Positions 35,475-46,823 of a stretch of DNA of 64,000 nucleotides are shown piece by piece (within the stretch, counting starts at the first letter, position 1; the number at the start of each line of letters is the position of its first letter). The notes under the pieces are model-generated. The model ran no database searches. It was not told the DNA's origin and saw only the letters and a program-made list of their open reading frames with translations. The stretch is from Methylophilus sp. TWE2. Its GTDB lineage: Bacteria > Pseudomonadota > Gammaproteobacteria > Burkholderiales > Methylophilaceae. Made by a program: the position numbers and the translations under genes. The stretch is taken from contig NZ_CP012020.1 of NCBI RefSeq assembly GCF_001183865.1, forward strand, positions 1,116,001-1,180,000, written 5' to 3'.

Positions 35475-37907
35475 ATGCTAAACATCGAAATTGACGGCAA
35501 ACCACTAGAAGTCGAACATGGCAGCACCATCATTGATGCTGCCGATGCGGCAGGGATCGCCATCCCGCGTTTTTGCTACCACAAAAAACTGTCGGTGGCC
35601 GCCAACTGTCGTATGTGTCTGGTACAGGTAGAAAAATTCAATAAACCGCTGCCTGCATGTGCTACGCCAGTGGCAGATGGCATGAAGATTTACACACGGA
35701 GTAAATCTGCTGTCGAAGCCCAGCAAAGTGTGATGGAGTTTCTGCTGATTAACCACCCGCTGGATTGCCCCATTTGCGACCAGGGTGGGGAATGTGATTT
35801 GCAGGATATTGCCGTGGCCTATGGTGCCTCTGGCTCACGCTATACTGAAGAAAAACGCGTGGTATTCAACAAAAATATCGGTCCGTTGGTGAGCACCGAT
35901 ATGACACGTTGCATCCAGTGTACGCGTTGTGTGCGCTTCCTCAAAGAAGTGGGCGGCATGCAGGAACTGGGTCTGGTGAACCGTGGCGAGCATGCAGAGA
36001 TTACCGCATACGTTGATCAATCTGTAAACTCCGAACTCAGCGGCAACATTATTGATTTGTGCCCGGTAGGCGCATTGACCAGCAAACCGTTCCGTTATTC
36101 AGCCCGTAGCTGGGAACTGGTACGTCGTCCTTCCATAGCGCCGCACGATGGTCTGGGATCGCACATTGAAGTACACGTGAAAGACAATAAAGTCATGCGC
36201 GTGCTGCCGCGTGAAAAAGAGTCAATTAACGAGTGCTGGTTGTCTGACCGTGACCGTTTCTCCTATGAAGGTCTCAATAGTCCTGATCGGCTTAAAGTGC
36301 CAATGATCAAGCACAACGGCCAATGGCAGGAGACCGACTGGAAAACGGCACTTGAGTTTGCGGCAGGCCAATTAAAAGATATCACCAAAGAACACGGCGG
36401 CGACGCCCTTGGCGTGCTGGTTTCACCAGGCAGCACCATGGAAGAAGGCTACCTGATCAAGCAACTGGCGGAAGGCTTGGGTTGCGGTAATGTGGATTAC
36501 CGCTTGCGTCAGACCGATTTCCGCCTGGATGGAAAACGTACAGGCACCCCATGGATGGGTTGCAATATCCAGGAAATTGAAGAGCTGGACCGTATCCTGC
36601 TGATTGGTTCCAATATCCGCAATGAGCATCCCTTGCTGGCGCAACGCATCCGCAAGGCCGTATCCAATGGTGCCGAATTGTGTATCGTCAGCCCGTTGGA
36701 TAACGATCCATTGATGGATATTGCGCACAAAGTGATTGTGCGTCCTAATGATATGGTCAATGTGTTGGGCCAGATTCTCAAAGCCATGTCCGGCTTGCAA
36801 AAGCTGTCGTTATGCTTGCCGCCGACATTGAACAAATTGCTAGAAGAAATCCAAGTCCGCCCAAACACACAGAAAATTGCCGAGTGCCTGGCTGGTATCA
36901 GTGAAGAGTTGATCCTGATCGCGCCCAAGGTAGGTATTTTCCTCGGCAATATGGCCTTGAGTGATCCACGTTTTACTGAAATGTATAGTATGGCAGAGGC
37001 GATTGGCGGCATTACTGGCGCCAAAGGCGGGATTTTACCGCCAGCCGCAAACAGTACCGGTATGCACCTGATGGGCGTGATGCCTTCTGCGACTGGCATG
37101 CACGCGCGAGCCATGCTGGAAGTGCCACGCAAGGCTTATTTGTTACTGAATATTGAACCGGAGCTGGATTGCCAGCACGCAGCTTTGGCCAGTGCAGCTA
37201 TGGCGAAAGCCGAGTGTGTGATTGCGCTCACCGCATACAAGTCTTCTGCGCTTGAGAACGCAGATATCCTGCTGCCGATCACGCCGTTCACTGAAACCTC
37301 AGGCACATTCATGAGTATGGAAGGCCGTGTACAAAGCTTCCAGGCGGTAACACGCCCACTAGGCGAAGCGCGCCCTGGCTGGAAAGTATTGCGTGTACTT
37401 GCGAATACCTTGGGCTTGTCCGGTTTTGACTACAACAGCTCAGAAGAAGTGAAGAGTGCTATTTTCAACGGCGAGAAACCTTCTGCGGTGGTCTGGCGTA
37501 GCTTGAACAATAACTTGAAAGAACTGGTGGAAATCCAGGTCAATATCAAAAAGGAGGGCTTGCAGCGCATTGGCGAAGTACCTCAGTATGAGTCTGATCC
37601 GATTGTGCGCCGTTCTGCACCTCTGCAAAAAACCAAATACAACATCCGTCCAATGGCGCGTATGCGCGCCGAGCAACTGGCTGAGTTGGGCTTGCAGGAT
37701 GGCGATATCGTGGTGGCCCGCCAGGACAAGGGCAGTGCAGTATTGAAAGTTCGATTAGATAACCACGTTGCCAAAGGTTGCGTGCGCGTCGCAGCAGCAC
37801 ATCCGCTGACGGCAGGTCTGGGCGATTTGATGGGAGATATCACTATTGAAAAAGCCTCTACCGAGCAAGTGGCAATTTACGAAAAACAACTGACCGAGAT
37901 GGCATAA
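35475..37907 (+). CDS. nuoG: NADH-quinone oxidoreductase subunit G
   Basis: An 810-residue subunit. The N-terminal ferredoxin domain has ligands in [19 protein letters not shown] and PACATP (about 30-63), then a His-Cys3 cluster in [18 protein letters not shown] (about 94-111) and a [4Fe-4S] motif in [13 protein letters not shown], and finally a molybdopterin-oxidoreductase-like domain without cofactor. Length is slightly over the usual 780. Confidence 0.96.
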   Translation: MLNIEIDGKPLEVEHGSTIIDAADAAGIAIPRFCYHKKLSVAANCRMCLVQVEKFNKPLPACATPVADGMKIYTRSKSAVEAQQSVMEFLLINHPLDCPICDQGGECDLQDIAVAYGASGSRYTEEKRVVFNKNIGPLVSTDMTRCIQCTRCVRFLKEVGGMQELGLVNRGEHAEITAYVDQSVNSELSGNIIDLCPVGALTSKPFRYSARSWELVRRPSIAPHDGLGSHIEVHVKDNKVMRVLPREKESINECWLSDRDRFSYEGLNSPDRLKVPMIKHNGQWQETDWKTALEFAAGQLKDITKEHGGDALGVLVSPGSTMEEGYLIKQLAEGLGCGNVDYRLRQTDFRLDGKRTGTPWMGCNIQEIEELDRILLIGSNIRNEHPLLAQRIRKAVSNGAELCIVSPLDNDPLMDIAHKVIVRPNDMVNVLGQILKAMSGLQKLSLCLPPTLNKLLEEIQVRPNTQKIAECLAGISEELILIAPKVGIFLGNMALSDPRFTEMYSMAEAIGGITGAKGGILPPAANSTGMHLMGVMPSATGMHARAMLEVPRKAYLLLNIEPELDCQHAALASAAMAKAECVIALTAYKSSALENADILLPITPFTETSGTFMSMEGRVQSFQAVTRPLGEARPGWKVLRVLANTLGLSGFDYNSSEEVKSAIFNGEKPSAVVWRSLNNNLKELVEIQVNIKKEGLQRIGEVPQYESDPIVRRSAPLQKTKYNIRPMARMRAEQLAELGLQDGDIVVARQDKGSAVLKVRLDNHVAKGCVRVAAAHPLTAGLGDLMGDITIEKASTEQVAIYEKQLTEMA

Positions 37908-37908
37908 C

Positions 37909-38937
37909 ATGCAATTCTTTGCTGAATTATTTGGTTCCTACTGGACAGACGTGCAGTTGGTAGCGTGGACACTGATCAAGATTGTGGCCATTGTTTTGCC
38001 GTTGATGATTGGTGTCGCTTACCTGACATTGGCTGAACGTAAAGTCATCGGTTACATGCAGGTGCGTATTGGCCCTAACCGAGTTGGTTATTTTGGCCTA
38101 TTACAGCCTTTGGCCGATGGTTTAAAGCTGCTGTTTAAAGAAATCATTCTGCCGACAGCTTCCAACAAGGCGCTTTTCTTTATTGGTCCGGTGCTGGCAA
38201 TTGCACCCGCCTTTGCAGCCTGGGCGGTCATCCCCTTTGATGCGACGCTGGTTTTAGCCAACATTGATGCGGGTTTGCTTTATATCCTGGCGATGACTTC
38301 TGTGGCCGTGTATGGCGTGATTATTGCCGGTTGGGCCTCTAATTCCAAATACGCTTTCCTTGGTTCGTTGCGCTCTGCCGCACAGATTGTGTCTTATGAA
38401 ATTGCCATGGGTTTCACGCTGGTTGGGGTGCTCATGTGTGCCAACTCCCTCAACTTGGGCAAGATTGTCATGGGACAGGAAGGCGGCTTTTGGCACTGGT
38501 ACTTCCTGCCATTGTTTCCGCTGTTTGTGGTGTATTTCATCAGTGCCGTGGCTGAAACCAACCGCGCTCCGTTTGACGTGGCCGAGGGTGAGTCCGAGAT
38601 TGTGGCGGGTTTCCATGTGGAATATTCCGGCATGGCTTTTGCCGTCTTTTTCCTGGCTGAGTACGCCAACATGATGCTGGTCTCCATGTTGGCTGCATTG
38701 ATGTTCCTGGGTGGCTGGTTATCACCTGTACCTCTCCTGCCGGACAGCATCTTGTGGCTGCTGGCAAAAGTCGCATTCCTGCTGTTCCTGTTCTTATGGT
38801 TCCGCGCGACCTTTCCGCGTTACCGTTATGACCAGATCATGCGTCTGGGCTGGAAAGTATTTATTCCAATCACACTGGTGTGGATTATCGTGGTTGGTGG
38901 AATGATGCAAACCCAGTGGGCCTATTTGTTCCATTAA
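37909..38937 (+). CDS. nuoH: NADH-quinone oxidoreductase subunit H
   Basis: A 342-residue membrane subunit at the junction with the peripheral arm. It shows eight or so helices with the signature [20 protein letters not shown] (about 53-72) and [20 protein letters not shown] in the acidic quinone-channel loop. It begins one base after the nuoG stop. Confidence 0.97.
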   Translation: MQFFAELFGSYWTDVQLVAWTLIKIVAIVLPLMIGVAYLTLAERKVIGYMQVRIGPNRVGYFGLLQPLADGLKLLFKEIILPTASNKALFFIGPVLAIAPAFAAWAVIPFDATLVLANIDAGLLYILAMTSVAVYGVIIAGWASNSKYAFLGSLRSAAQIVSYEIAMGFTLVGVLMCANSLNLGKIVMGQEGGFWHWYFLPLFPLFVVYFISAVAETNRAPFDVAEGESEIVAGFHVEYSGMAFAVFFLAEYANMMLVSMLAALMFLGGWLSPVPLLPDSILWLLAKVAFLLFLFLWFRATFPRYRYDQIMRLGWKVFIPITLVWIIVVGGMMQTQWAYLFH

Positions 38938-38980
38938 TGTCACCTGGAAATGCACAGACAAGGATTTTGGAAACCTTACC

Positions 38981-39472
38981 ATGTTGAATTCGATTAAAAA
39001 TACATTGGGCAGTTTGATGTTATGGGAAATGCTGAAAGGCATGGCCCTAACCGGACGCTATTTCTTTGCCAAAAAAATCACCATTCAGTACCCGGAAGAG
39101 CGTACGCCACAATCCAACCGTTTCCGTGGGTTGCATGCACTGCGTCGCTACCCTAACGGCGAAGAGCGTTGTATTGCCTGCAAACTGTGCGAAGCGGTAT
39201 GCCCGGCGCTGGCGATTACCATTGAATCCGAGCAACGTGACGATGGTACGCGCCGTACCACGCGTTATGATATTGACCTGACCAAGTGTATTTTCTGTGG
39301 CTTCTGTGAAGAGTCCTGCCCGGTAGACAGCATTGTAGAAACCCGTATTTTTGACTATCACGGTGAACAGCGTGGCGACCTGGTTTATACCAAGCAAATG
39401 TTGCTGGAAATTGGTGACAAGTACGAGGCGCAAATTGCAGCAGACCGCGCCCAAGACAAAGTGTACAGATAA
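38981..39472 (+). CDS. nuoI: NADH-quinone oxidoreductase subunit I
   Basis: A 163-residue 8Fe ferredoxin subunit. Two CxxCxxCxxxCP motifs are intact: [12 protein letters not shown] (about 61-72) and [12 protein letters not shown] (about 101-112). It holds clusters N6a and N6b. Confidence 0.97.
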   Translation: MLNSIKNTLGSLMLWEMLKGMALTGRYFFAKKITIQYPEERTPQSNRFRGLHALRRYPNGEERCIACKLCEAVCPALAITIESEQRDDGTRRTTRYDIDLTKCIFCGFCEESCPVDSIVETRIFDYHGEQRGDLVYTKQMLLEIGDKYEAQIAADRAQDKVYR

Positions 39473-39517
39473 CACCCATAGATAAAAGTATATCGATAAG
39501 GGCAAACAGGAAGAATC

Positions 39518-40141
39518 ATGGTATTTACCGATATTGTTTTTTATGTGCTGGCTACAATATTGCTGTTCTCCGGCATCCGCGTGATTACAACACGCAATCC
39601 GGTGCATGCGGCATTGTTCCTGGTACTGGCATTTTTTACTGCCGCAGGTATCTGGCTGTTGCTTGAAGCCGAGTTCCTGGCGATTGCACTGATCTTGGTC
39701 TATGTGGGCGCAGTCATGGTGCTGTTCCTCTTTGTGGTCATGATGCTGGATATCAACCTGGACAAGTTGCGCGAAGGCTTTTGGGAGTACCTACCCATGG
39801 CTGGCCTGATCGGCCTGTTGATGGTGGTTGAAATGACCATGGTGCTTGCCGAGAAAAACCTGCATCCAACCCAGGCTGTTGAACTGCCTGCCAATTACAG
39901 TAATACCGCCGCCCTGGGTAAGGTGTTATATACCGACTACCTGTTGCCATTTGAACTGGCGGCGGTGGTATTGCTGGTGGCCATGATTGCTGCGATTGTG
40001 CTGACCCTGCGCGAGCGTAAGGATAACAAATCCATGAACCCGGCCGAGCAGGTGAAAGTCAAGCGTAACGACCGTCTGCGCATCGTGTCCATGCCTGCCG
40101 AAGTAGAAGACCCGGCACCGACTGCAGAGGAGAAAAAGTAA
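39518..40141 (+). CDS. nuoJ: NADH-quinone oxidoreductase subunit J
   Basis: A 207-residue membrane subunit with five helices; conserved [20 protein letters not shown] lies near residues 62-81. The C-terminal 35 residues are charged and extend past the last helix, as in other Betaproteobacteria. Confidence 0.95.
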   Translation: MVFTDIVFYVLATILLFSGIRVITTRNPVHAALFLVLAFFTAAGIWLLLEAEFLAIALILVYVGAVMVLFLFVVMMLDINLDKLREGFWEYLPMAGLIGLLMVVEMTMVLAEKNLHPTQAVELPANYSNTAALGKVLYTDYLLPFELAAVVLLVAMIAAIVLTLRERKDNKSMNPAEQVKVKRNDRLRIVSMPAEVEDPAPTAEEKK

Positions 40142-40143
40142 TC

Positions 40144-40449
40144 ATGGTTGGTTTGTCTCACTACCTGATACTGGGCGCACTGATGTTTGCCATCAGCGTG
40201 ATCGGTATCTTCCTCAACCGTAAAAACGTGATCATTCTGCTGATGGCCATTGAACTGATGTTATTAGCGGTGAACCTCAATTTTGTGGCTTTTTCGCATT
40301 ACCTGAATGATATTGGCGGCCAGGTTTTTGTGTTTTTTATCCTGACTGTAGCAGCAGCAGAGTCTGCGATTGGCCTGGCGATTCTTGTGGTGCTGTTCCG
40401 TAACCTGCATACCATCAACGTCGACGATCTGGATCAGTTAAAAGGTTAA
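40144..40449 (+). CDS. nuoK: NADH-quinone oxidoreductase subunit K
   Basis: A 101-residue membrane subunit with three helices and two buried glutamates, in [18 protein letters not shown] (Glu near 36) and [17 protein letters not shown] (Glu near 72), which form part of the proton path. It starts 2 bases after nuoJ. Confidence 0.96.
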   Translation: MVGLSHYLILGALMFAISVIGIFLNRKNVIILLMAIELMLLAVNLNFVAFSHYLNDIGGQVFVFFILTVAAAESAIGLAILVVLFRNLHTINVDDLDQLKG

Positions 40450-40454
40450 GCGTG

Positions 40455-42527
40455 ATGACAATAAAACAAATCCTGATATTGATTCCATTGCTGCCATTAA
40501 TCGCAGCTGCCATCGTGGGTATATTCCGTAATTATTTGCCGCGCTGGGCTGGCCATGTGGTCACGATTGCTGGTGTAGGTGCTGCTTTTGCCTTGTCCGC
40601 ATACATTTTCAACCAGACGCTGAGCGGCTTTACGCTCAATGAAGCTGTCTATACCTGGCTGAATTCCGGTGACGTGCATTTTGAGGTGGGTTTCCTCATC
40701 GACAACCTCAGTGCCATGATGATGGTGGTGGTGACTTTTGTGTCACTCATGGTGCATATCTACACCATAGGCTATATGGCAGAAGACCCCGGTTACAGCC
40801 GTTTCTTCAGTTATATTTCACTGTTCACGTTCTCCATGCTGATGCTGGTCATGAGTAACAACTTCATGCAGCTGTTCTTTGGCTGGGAGGCTGTGGGCTT
40901 GGTGTCTTACTTGTTGATTGGTTTCTGGTTCACGCGCCCAACGGCGATTTATGCCAACCTCAAGGCATTCCTGGTGAACCGGGTAGGGGATTTTGGTTTC
41001 CTGTTGGGCATTGGCATGGTGCTGTATTACTTTGGTAGCCTGGATTACGCCACGGTGTTCCAGCGCGCCCCCGAATTTGCCAATACCGAAGTCAATCTAC
41101 TCGGTGCCTGCAACTGGTCGCTGATGACCGTGACCTGCCTGCTGCTGTTTGTTGGTGCCATGGGTAAATCCGCACAAGTGCCGCTGCACGTCTGGCTGCC
41201 AGACTCAATGGAAGGCCCTACACCGATTTCTGCGCTGATTCACGCGGCAACCATGGTGACCGCCGGTATCTTTATGGTGGCACGCATGTCACCTTTATAT
41301 GAATTGTCTACCACGGCCTTGTCGACGGTCATGGTGATTGGCGCAATCACTGCGCTGTTTATGGGTTTTCTGGGCATTATCCAGAACGATATTAAACGTG
41401 TGGTGGCTTATTCCACCTTGTCGCAACTGGGTTATATGACTGTGGCGCTGGGTGCTTCTGCCTATTCTGTGGCCATTTTCCACCTGATGACACATGCGTT
41501 CTTTAAAGCGCTGTTATTTCTCGGGGCGGGTTCAGTGATTATGGGCATGCACCACGATCAGGATATCCGCAACATGGGTAACCTCAAGAAATACCTGCCG
41601 GTCACCTGGATCACTTCTTTGATAGGTTCCTTGGCCTTGATTGGCACGCCGTTCTTTGCCGGGTTTTATTCCAAAGACAGCATCATCGAAGCGGTTGAGA
41701 TGTCGCATATCCCCGGTAGTGGTTTTGCCTATTTTGCCGTGATCGTTGGTGTGTTTGTGACGGCTTTCTATTCATTCCGTTTGTACTTCCTGGTGTTCCA
41801 CGGTGAGGAAAAGTGGCGCCATGCCAAACACGATGACCATGCACATGTCGCACATGCAGACGCACAACATGACGACGCGCATCATGATGATCATGCACAC
41901 GACGAAGAGCATCATCATGGCCTGGGGCCAAATGACAATCCGCATGAGCCAGGCTGGGTCGTTACCCTGCCATTGGTGTTGCTGGCGATCCCCTCACTGG
42001 TGATTGGTTACATCGCGCTGGAGCCCATGCTGTACGGCGATTTCTTCAAGAATGTGATTTTTGTGAATCCTGAAGCACATCCTGCCATGGCGCACCTCGC
42101 TCATCACTACCACGAGTTTATGCACAGCCCGGCAGGCATGGCGATTCACGGCTTCACCAGCCTGCCATTTTTCCTGGCGGCTTCAGGTGTCTTGCTGTCA
42201 TGGTTCTTCTATATGAAGCGTCCAGATATTCCTGCTGCGATCAAGAGCCGCTGTATCGTGATCTACAATATCCTGGAAAACAAATACGGCTTTGACAGCT
42301 TTAACGAGAAGTTTTTTGCTGGTGGATCACGTTGCCTGGGTAGCCTGTTATGGAAGTTTGGCGATATCACGCTGATTGATGGCGCCATGGTGAATGGCAC
42401 CGCCAATACCATGGGCAAAATTGCGGCCAAAATACGCAACCTGCAATCCGGTTTAATTTATCACTACGCCTTTGCCATGATTATTGGCGTATTCCTACTC
42501 ATGACTTTCTTTATCAAAATTAACTAA
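40455..42527 (+). CDS. nuoL: NADH-quinone oxidoreductase subunit L, with a His-rich loop
   Basis: A 690-residue antiporter-like subunit. The usual core is present: FGWEAVGLVSYLLIGFWF near 142-160, HVWLPDSMEGPTPISALIHA near 245-264. Between about residues 456 and 489 is a hydrophilic insert with 13 histidines and many aspartates, which looks like a metal-binding loop; comparable His-rich loops occur in NuoL of other Betaproteobacteria. The start is set at the ATG at 40455; a GTG one codon earlier is possible. Confidence 0.95.
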   Translation: MTIKQILILIPLLPLIAAAIVGIFRNYLPRWAGHVVTIAGVGAAFALSAYIFNQTLSGFTLNEAVYTWLNSGDVHFEVGFLIDNLSAMMMVVVTFVSLMVHIYTIGYMAEDPGYSRFFSYISLFTFSMLMLVMSNNFMQLFFGWEAVGLVSYLLIGFWFTRPTAIYANLKAFLVNRVGDFGFLLGIGMVLYYFGSLDYATVFQRAPEFANTEVNLLGACNWSLMTVTCLLLFVGAMGKSAQVPLHVWLPDSMEGPTPISALIHAATMVTAGIFMVARMSPLYELSTTALSTVMVIGAITALFMGFLGIIQNDIKRVVAYSTLSQLGYMTVALGASAYSVAIFHLMTHAFFKALLFLGAGSVIMGMHHDQDIRNMGNLKKYLPVTWITSLIGSLALIGTPFFAGFYSKDSIIEAVEMSHIPGSGFAYFAVIVGVFVTAFYSFRLYFLVFHGEEKWRHAKHDDHAHVAHADAQHDDAHHDDHAHDEEHHHGLGPNDNPHEPGWVVTLPLVLLAIPSLVIGYIALEPMLYGDFFKNVIFVNPEAHPAMAHLAHHYHEFMHSPAGMAIHGFTSLPFFLAASGVLLSWFFYMKRPDIPAAIKSRCIVIYNILENKYGFDSFNEKFFAGGSRCLGSLLWKFGDITLIDGAMVNGTANTMGKIAAKIRNLQSGLIYHYAFAMIIGVFLLMTFFIKIN

Positions 42528-44035
42528 TGATGCAAGCCGACCTCACAAGTATTTCCTGGTTAAGTCTGGCCGTCTGGCTACCGGTGCTTTCCGGCGTGCT
42601 GGTATTGTTGCTGGGGGGTGACCACAAGGCCACATTGACACGCTGGCTAGCATTGGCAGGCAGCCTGGTCAGTTTTTTGGTGACCGTGCCGCTGTACACC
42701 TTGTTTGATGTGCAGGACGGATTCTTCCAGTTTGAAGAACTATTACCTTGGGTGCCCGCATTTAATATGCATTACCACCTGGGCATTGATGGATTTTCCA
42801 TGCCGTTGGTGTTGCTGACCAGTTTTACAACTGTGATTGTCGTGTTGGCTGGCTGGGAAGTGATTACCAAACACATTGCACAATATATGGCTGCCTTCCT
42901 GATCATGAGCGGCATCATGATAGGCGTATTTACAGCACTGGATGCGATTCTTTACTACGTATTCTGGGAAGCCATGCTGATCCCGATGTTCCTGGTGATT
43001 GGTATCTGGGGTGGACCAAATCGAGTTTACGCTACGATCAAGTTTTTCTTGTATACCTTGCTCGGTTCCTTGTTAATGCTGGTGGCATTCATTTATCTAT
43101 ATCACCAGACCGGCAGTTTTGAGCTGGCTGACTACTACTTGTTACCATTGAGTCTGCAAGCACAGATTTATATTTTTATTGCCTTCTTTATGGCGTTTGC
43201 GGTGAAGATCCCGATGTGGCCGGTACATACCTGGTTGCCAGACGCTCACGTGGAAGCGCCAACTGGTGGCTCAGTCGTGCTGGCGGCCATTGCCCTGAAA
43301 CTGGGCGGTTACAGCTTCCTGCGTTTCGCCATGCCAATCGCACCCGATGCTGCGCATTACTTTAGTACCGCCATGATTGTGTTGTCATTGATCGCGGTGG
43401 TGTATATTGCGCTGGTTGCCTTGGTGCAAAAAGACATGAAAAAGCTGATTGCTTACTCCTCGATTTCGCACATGGGCTTTGTCACGCTTGGTTTCTTCAT
43501 GTTTGGTCAGCTGGCATTGGAAGGCGCTATGGTGCAGATGATTTCGCACGGCTTTATTTCTTCTGCCATGTTCTTGAGCGTAGGTGTGCTCTATGACCGC
43601 GTGCATAGCCGTGAAATCTCGGCCTATGGCGGGGTGGTTAACAAAATGCCAGTTTTCGCGGCATTTGCCGTGTTGTTTGCCATGGCCAACAGTGGCTTGC
43701 CAGGGACCTCAGGCTTTGTCGGTGAGTTTATGGTGATCCTGGCTGCAGTCAAATTCAACTTCTGGGTAGCGTTCTTCGCGGCGACAACCCTGATTTTTGG
43801 GGCGGCATATACTTTATGGATGACCAAGCGTGTGTTTTTTGGCAATGTGACCAATCATCATGTGGCAGAACTCAGTGACCTCAATAAACGTGAATTCCTC
43901 ATCCTGAGCATTCTGGCGCTGCTGGTCATTGGTTTTGGCGTTTACCCGCAAGCATTGACTGAGGTCATGCAGGCCACCAGTGCAGAATTCCTGAAACATA
44001 TGGCGATTTCCAAATTGCCCGTCACAGGCTATTAA
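42527..44035 (+). CDS. nuoM: NADH-quinone oxidoreductase subunit M
   Basis: A 502-residue antiporter-like proton-pumping subunit with about 14 helices. Motifs include FYVFWEAMLIPMFLVIGIWG-type (about 144-163) and PVHTWLPDAHVEAPTGGSVV. Its ATG overlaps the last base of the nuoL stop. Confidence 0.96.
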   Translation: MMQADLTSISWLSLAVWLPVLSGVLVLLLGGDHKATLTRWLALAGSLVSFLVTVPLYTLFDVQDGFFQFEELLPWVPAFNMHYHLGIDGFSMPLVLLTSFTTVIVVLAGWEVITKHIAQYMAAFLIMSGIMIGVFTALDAILYYVFWEAMLIPMFLVIGIWGGPNRVYATIKFFLYTLLGSLLMLVAFIYLYHQTGSFELADYYLLPLSLQAQIYIFIAFFMAFAVKIPMWPVHTWLPDAHVEAPTGGSVVLAAIALKLGGYSFLRFAMPIAPDAAHYFSTAMIVLSLIAVVYIALVALVQKDMKKLIAYSSISHMGFVTLGFFMFGQLALEGAMVQMISHGFISSAMFLSVGVLYDRVHSREISAYGGVVNKMPVFAAFAVLFAMANSGLPGTSGFVGEFMVILAAVKFNFWVAFFAATTLIFGAAYTLWMTKRVFFGNVTNHHVAELSDLNKREFLILSILALLVIGFGVYPQALTEVMQATSAEFLKHMAISKLPVTGY

Positions 44036-44051
44036 GGCAGGATTTTAAAAA

Positions 44052-45497
44052 ATGGATAATATGCAATTCGATTTGCTCGCCCTGTTGCCGGAACTGGTTG
44101 TCCTCGGGATGGCTATGTTTATTTTGTTGCTGGATTTGTTTATCCTGCCTCAGAACCGTTCCATGATTTATGGCCTGAGCCAGTTCACGCTATTTGCTGC
44201 AGCCTTCTTTACCTTTAAAACCCATACTCCTGCGGTGGGCTTTGCCTTCTCGCACATGTTTATCGACGACACCTTGTCAGATGTCATCAAGCTGATGATG
44301 TATCTGAGTACATCGCTGATTCTGGTGTATACGCGTAAATACCTGCAAGACCGCAACCTCTACCGTGGCGAGTTCTATGCCATGGTGTTGTTTGGTTTGC
44401 TCGGGATGATGATTATGGTGTCAGGTCACAATCTGCTGACCATTTACATCGGCCTTGAATTATTGTCGCTTTGTTTGTATTCCCTGGTGGCATTTGATCG
44501 CGATAATCCAAAGGCGTCGGAATCTGCCATGAAATACTTTGTGTTAGGCGCACTGGCTTCCGGCATGCTGCTATATGGCATGAGTATGCTGTATGGCATG
44601 ACGGGCAGCCTGGATGTGACTGATATTGCCAACAGGATTCTTCAGCAAAGCAAGAGTCCGGTGCTGATCATGGGCCTGGTATTTGTCGTGGCCGGTATCG
44701 CCTTCAAGTTTGGTGCAGTGCCTTTCCAGATGTGGGTGCCTGATGTCTACCAGGGCTCACCCACACCGATGACCTTGCTGATTGGTTCTGTGCCCAAACT
44801 GGCTGCTTATGCCATGACGGTACGCTTGCTTGTGCAAGGCTTGCATCCACTGGCGCTGGATTGGCAAGACATGCTGGTGCTGATGGCCGTGCTGTCGATT
44901 ATTATCGGTAACTTTAGTGCCATTGTACAAACCAACCTCAAGCGCATGCTGGCTTATTCAACCATCTCGAATGTGGGCTTCATCATGTTTGGCATGATGA
45001 GTGCGAATGCGAATGGCTTTGCTTCCAGTTTCTTCTATATTGCCGCCTATGTACTGATGTCTATTTCAGGTTTTGGCATTATTCTGCTGTTAAGCCGCAA
45101 GGGATTTGAGGCGGATGAAATCAATGACCTGAAAGGCTTGAACCAGCGCCATCCATGGTATGCGTTCCTGATGCTGATTGTGATGTTCAGCATGGCTGGG
45201 ATCCCGCCAACCGTGGGCTTTTATGCCAAGTTTACCGTGCTACAAGCGGCCTGGCAGGCAGGCTTTACCTGGCAAGTGGTATTGGCAGTTTTGATGGCGA
45301 CCATAGGTGCTTTTTACTACCTCAATATTGTGCGCAAAATGTATTTTGATGAGGCTGTGGATCATGCGCCACTGACAGCGCCGCTTGATATGCGTTTTGT
45401 GCTCAGTGTGCAGACACTGGCCTTGTTGGGTCTTGGCTTGTTTCCGGAAATCCTGCTCAGTGTCTGTGGCCACAGTTTGCTGATCAGCCTGCAGTAA
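44052..45497 (+). CDS. nuoN: NADH-quinone oxidoreductase subunit N
   Basis: A 481-residue antiporter-like subunit. Characteristic segments are LLTIYIGLELLSLCLYSLVA (about 125-144) and GAVPFQMWVPDVYQGSPTPM (about 223-242). It is the last nuo gene. Confidence 0.96.
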   Translation: MDNMQFDLLALLPELVVLGMAMFILLLDLFILPQNRSMIYGLSQFTLFAAAFFTFKTHTPAVGFAFSHMFIDDTLSDVIKLMMYLSTSLILVYTRKYLQDRNLYRGEFYAMVLFGLLGMMIMVSGHNLLTIYIGLELLSLCLYSLVAFDRDNPKASESAMKYFVLGALASGMLLYGMSMLYGMTGSLDVTDIANRILQQSKSPVLIMGLVFVVAGIAFKFGAVPFQMWVPDVYQGSPTPMTLLIGSVPKLAAYAMTVRLLVQGLHPLALDWQDMLVLMAVLSIIIGNFSAIVQTNLKRMLAYSTISNVGFIMFGMMSANANGFASSFFYIAAYVLMSISGFGIILLLSRKGFEADEINDLKGLNQRHPWYAFLMLIVMFSMAGIPPTVGFYAKFTVLQAAWQAGFTWQVVLAVLMATIGAFYYLNIVRKMYFDEAVDHAPLTAPLDMRFVLSVQTLALLGLGLFPEILLSVCGHSLLISLQ

Positions 45498-45503
45498 TTC
45501 ATC

Positions 45504-45785
45504 ATGGCGACAAAATTACTGTTTTTGTTGATCATGCTGTTTATGGCAAATCTTGGCTGGGTCTCGGATAAGTGGCTGGGCCTGGTTGGCTCAGTCAGCC
45601 AGTTATGGCAGCGCTTTGTGGCATTGTTGCCGGCGTATTTTATTACGCTTGGCATCGCCTACCTGGTTGAACGCTTTGTGATGGGCCAGGTGTGGCCACA
45701 AGGATGGGAGTACTACAGCATCACATTGTGTATCTTCCTCGTGCTCTCGTTTCCGGGCTTTGTCTACCGTGTGCTATGGAAGTAA
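45504..45785 (+). CDS. DUF2818 family membrane protein
   Basis: A 93-residue protein with three hydrophobic segments. DUF2818 genes sit directly after nuoN in many Betaproteobacteria, as here (6 bases after its stop), so an accessory role in complex I assembly or stability is likely, though unproven. Confidence 0.82.
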   Translation: MATKLLFLLIMLFMANLGWVSDKWLGLVGSVSQLWQRFVALLPAYFITLGIAYLVERFVMGQVWPQGWEYYSITLCIFLVLSFPGFVYRVLWK

Positions 45786-45895
45786 GCACACGTCATATTA
45801 ACTTCATCAATCCTTCACGATAGTTTCAAGCATCATCGTCACACTATGCTTACCCAAAAAGCATAAGTCGGGGTCATCCCCGGAAAGGACGTGCG

Positions 45896-46429
45896 ATGCT
45901 GAAACTACAACAAACACTGGGATGGGTGCAGTCGGTTGACAGCCGGCTGTGTGTCAAAGTCAGTCATACCGGGCAATATCGCCTGATTCGCCATTTTTTC
46001 CGCGCCATTTCACGTATGGGTGATGGCATGTTCTGGTACTTGCTGATGCTGGTGATTGCAGTGACGCAAGGCCAGCACGGCCTCTATGTCTGTTTGCATA
46101 TGCTCACGGCAGGCCTCACGGGTACCTTGGTCTACAAATGGCTTAAACATCGTACCAGCCGTCCGCGACCATTCCAGGTTCGGCAGGACGTACTGTTAAG
46201 CGGGACGCCTCTGGATTATTTCAGCTTTCCCTCAGGGCACACCCTGCATGCCGTAGCATTTGGTATGGTAGCCTTACATTACTACCCGCAATTATTTCCT
46301 ATCGTGTATCCCTTTGTGGTGTTGGTAGGTGTCTCGCGTGTGGTGTTGGGGTTGCATTATCCCAGTGATGTGCTCGCCGGTGCAGCGGTTGGTTATTTAA
46401 TCGTCATGCTTTACACGCCGCTGTTTTAG
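45896..46429 (+). CDS. PAP2-family membrane phosphatase
   Basis: A 177-residue membrane protein with the three phosphatase motifs: KWLKHRTSRPRP (about 81-92), FPSGHTLH (about 112-119) and RVVLGLHYPSDVLAG (about 147-161). Lipid-phosphate or undecaprenyl-pyrophosphate phosphatase is the likely class. A CGGGGTCATCCCCG hairpin lies just upstream of the ribosome-binding site. Confidence 0.88.
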   Translation: MLKLQQTLGWVQSVDSRLCVKVSHTGQYRLIRHFFRAISRMGDGMFWYLLMLVIAVTQGQHGLYVCLHMLTAGLTGTLVYKWLKHRTSRPRPFQVRQDVLLSGTPLDYFSFPSGHTLHAVAFGMVALHYYPQLFPIVYPFVVLVGVSRVVLGLHYPSDVLAGAAVGYLIVMLYTPLF

Positions 46430-46443
46430 GAGGACACTGAAAT

Positions 46444-46465
46444 AACGGATGCCTAGGCATCCGTT
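46444..46465. terminator. 10-bp bidirectional terminator hairpin
   Basis: AACGGATGCC and GGCATCCGTT pair around a 2-base loop, followed by TTCTTATTT on the plus strand. It lies between the convergent PAP2 and DUF2798 genes. Confidence 0.8.
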
Positions 46466-46485
46466 TCTTATTTCTGAAGTGTCAC

Positions 46486-46743
46486 TTAATGTCCGTCAAC
46501 CAATCGCGTGACTAGATGCATTACGATAGGCCTGACGATCAATACGCAACAAAATGCGACGGGCATCGCCAGTGAATATGCGTGCAAGACACGTAATACG
46601 TAACCCGAATGTAAACCACTATTGGCGGCAACAATTACCATAGACATTAAAAATGCCATGATGCCCGCCATGAAGAAAGCAAATACATAAGCCGTATATT
46701 TTTTCGGGATCTTGCGGAAACTACTTTTTGTTTGATTCATCAT
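46486..46743 (-). CDS. DUF2798 family protein
   Basis: An 85-residue protein with two membrane segments (VFAFFMAGIMAFLMSMVIVA at about 20-39 and a second near 54-75), the DUF2798 layout. Function is unknown. It is divergent from a LysR gene and may be its target. A second member of this family lies at 49022-49270. Confidence 0.78.
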   Translation of the reverse strand: MMNQTKSSFRKIPKKYTAYVFAFFMAGIMAFLMSMVIVAANSGLHSGYVLRVLHAYSLAMPVAFCCVLIVRPIVMHLVTRLVDGH

Positions 46744-46823
46744 GCTCTCCAGTCAATGCATGCACTATAAAACGATTCAAAAGCTTGGAGTAGTCTCTTG
46801 AATATTGAATCACTTTATAGATA

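Noticed and set aside
35475..37907. Long minus-strand frames inside the nuo genes
   Set aside because: They are shadows of strongly coding plus-strand frames with intact subunit motifs.
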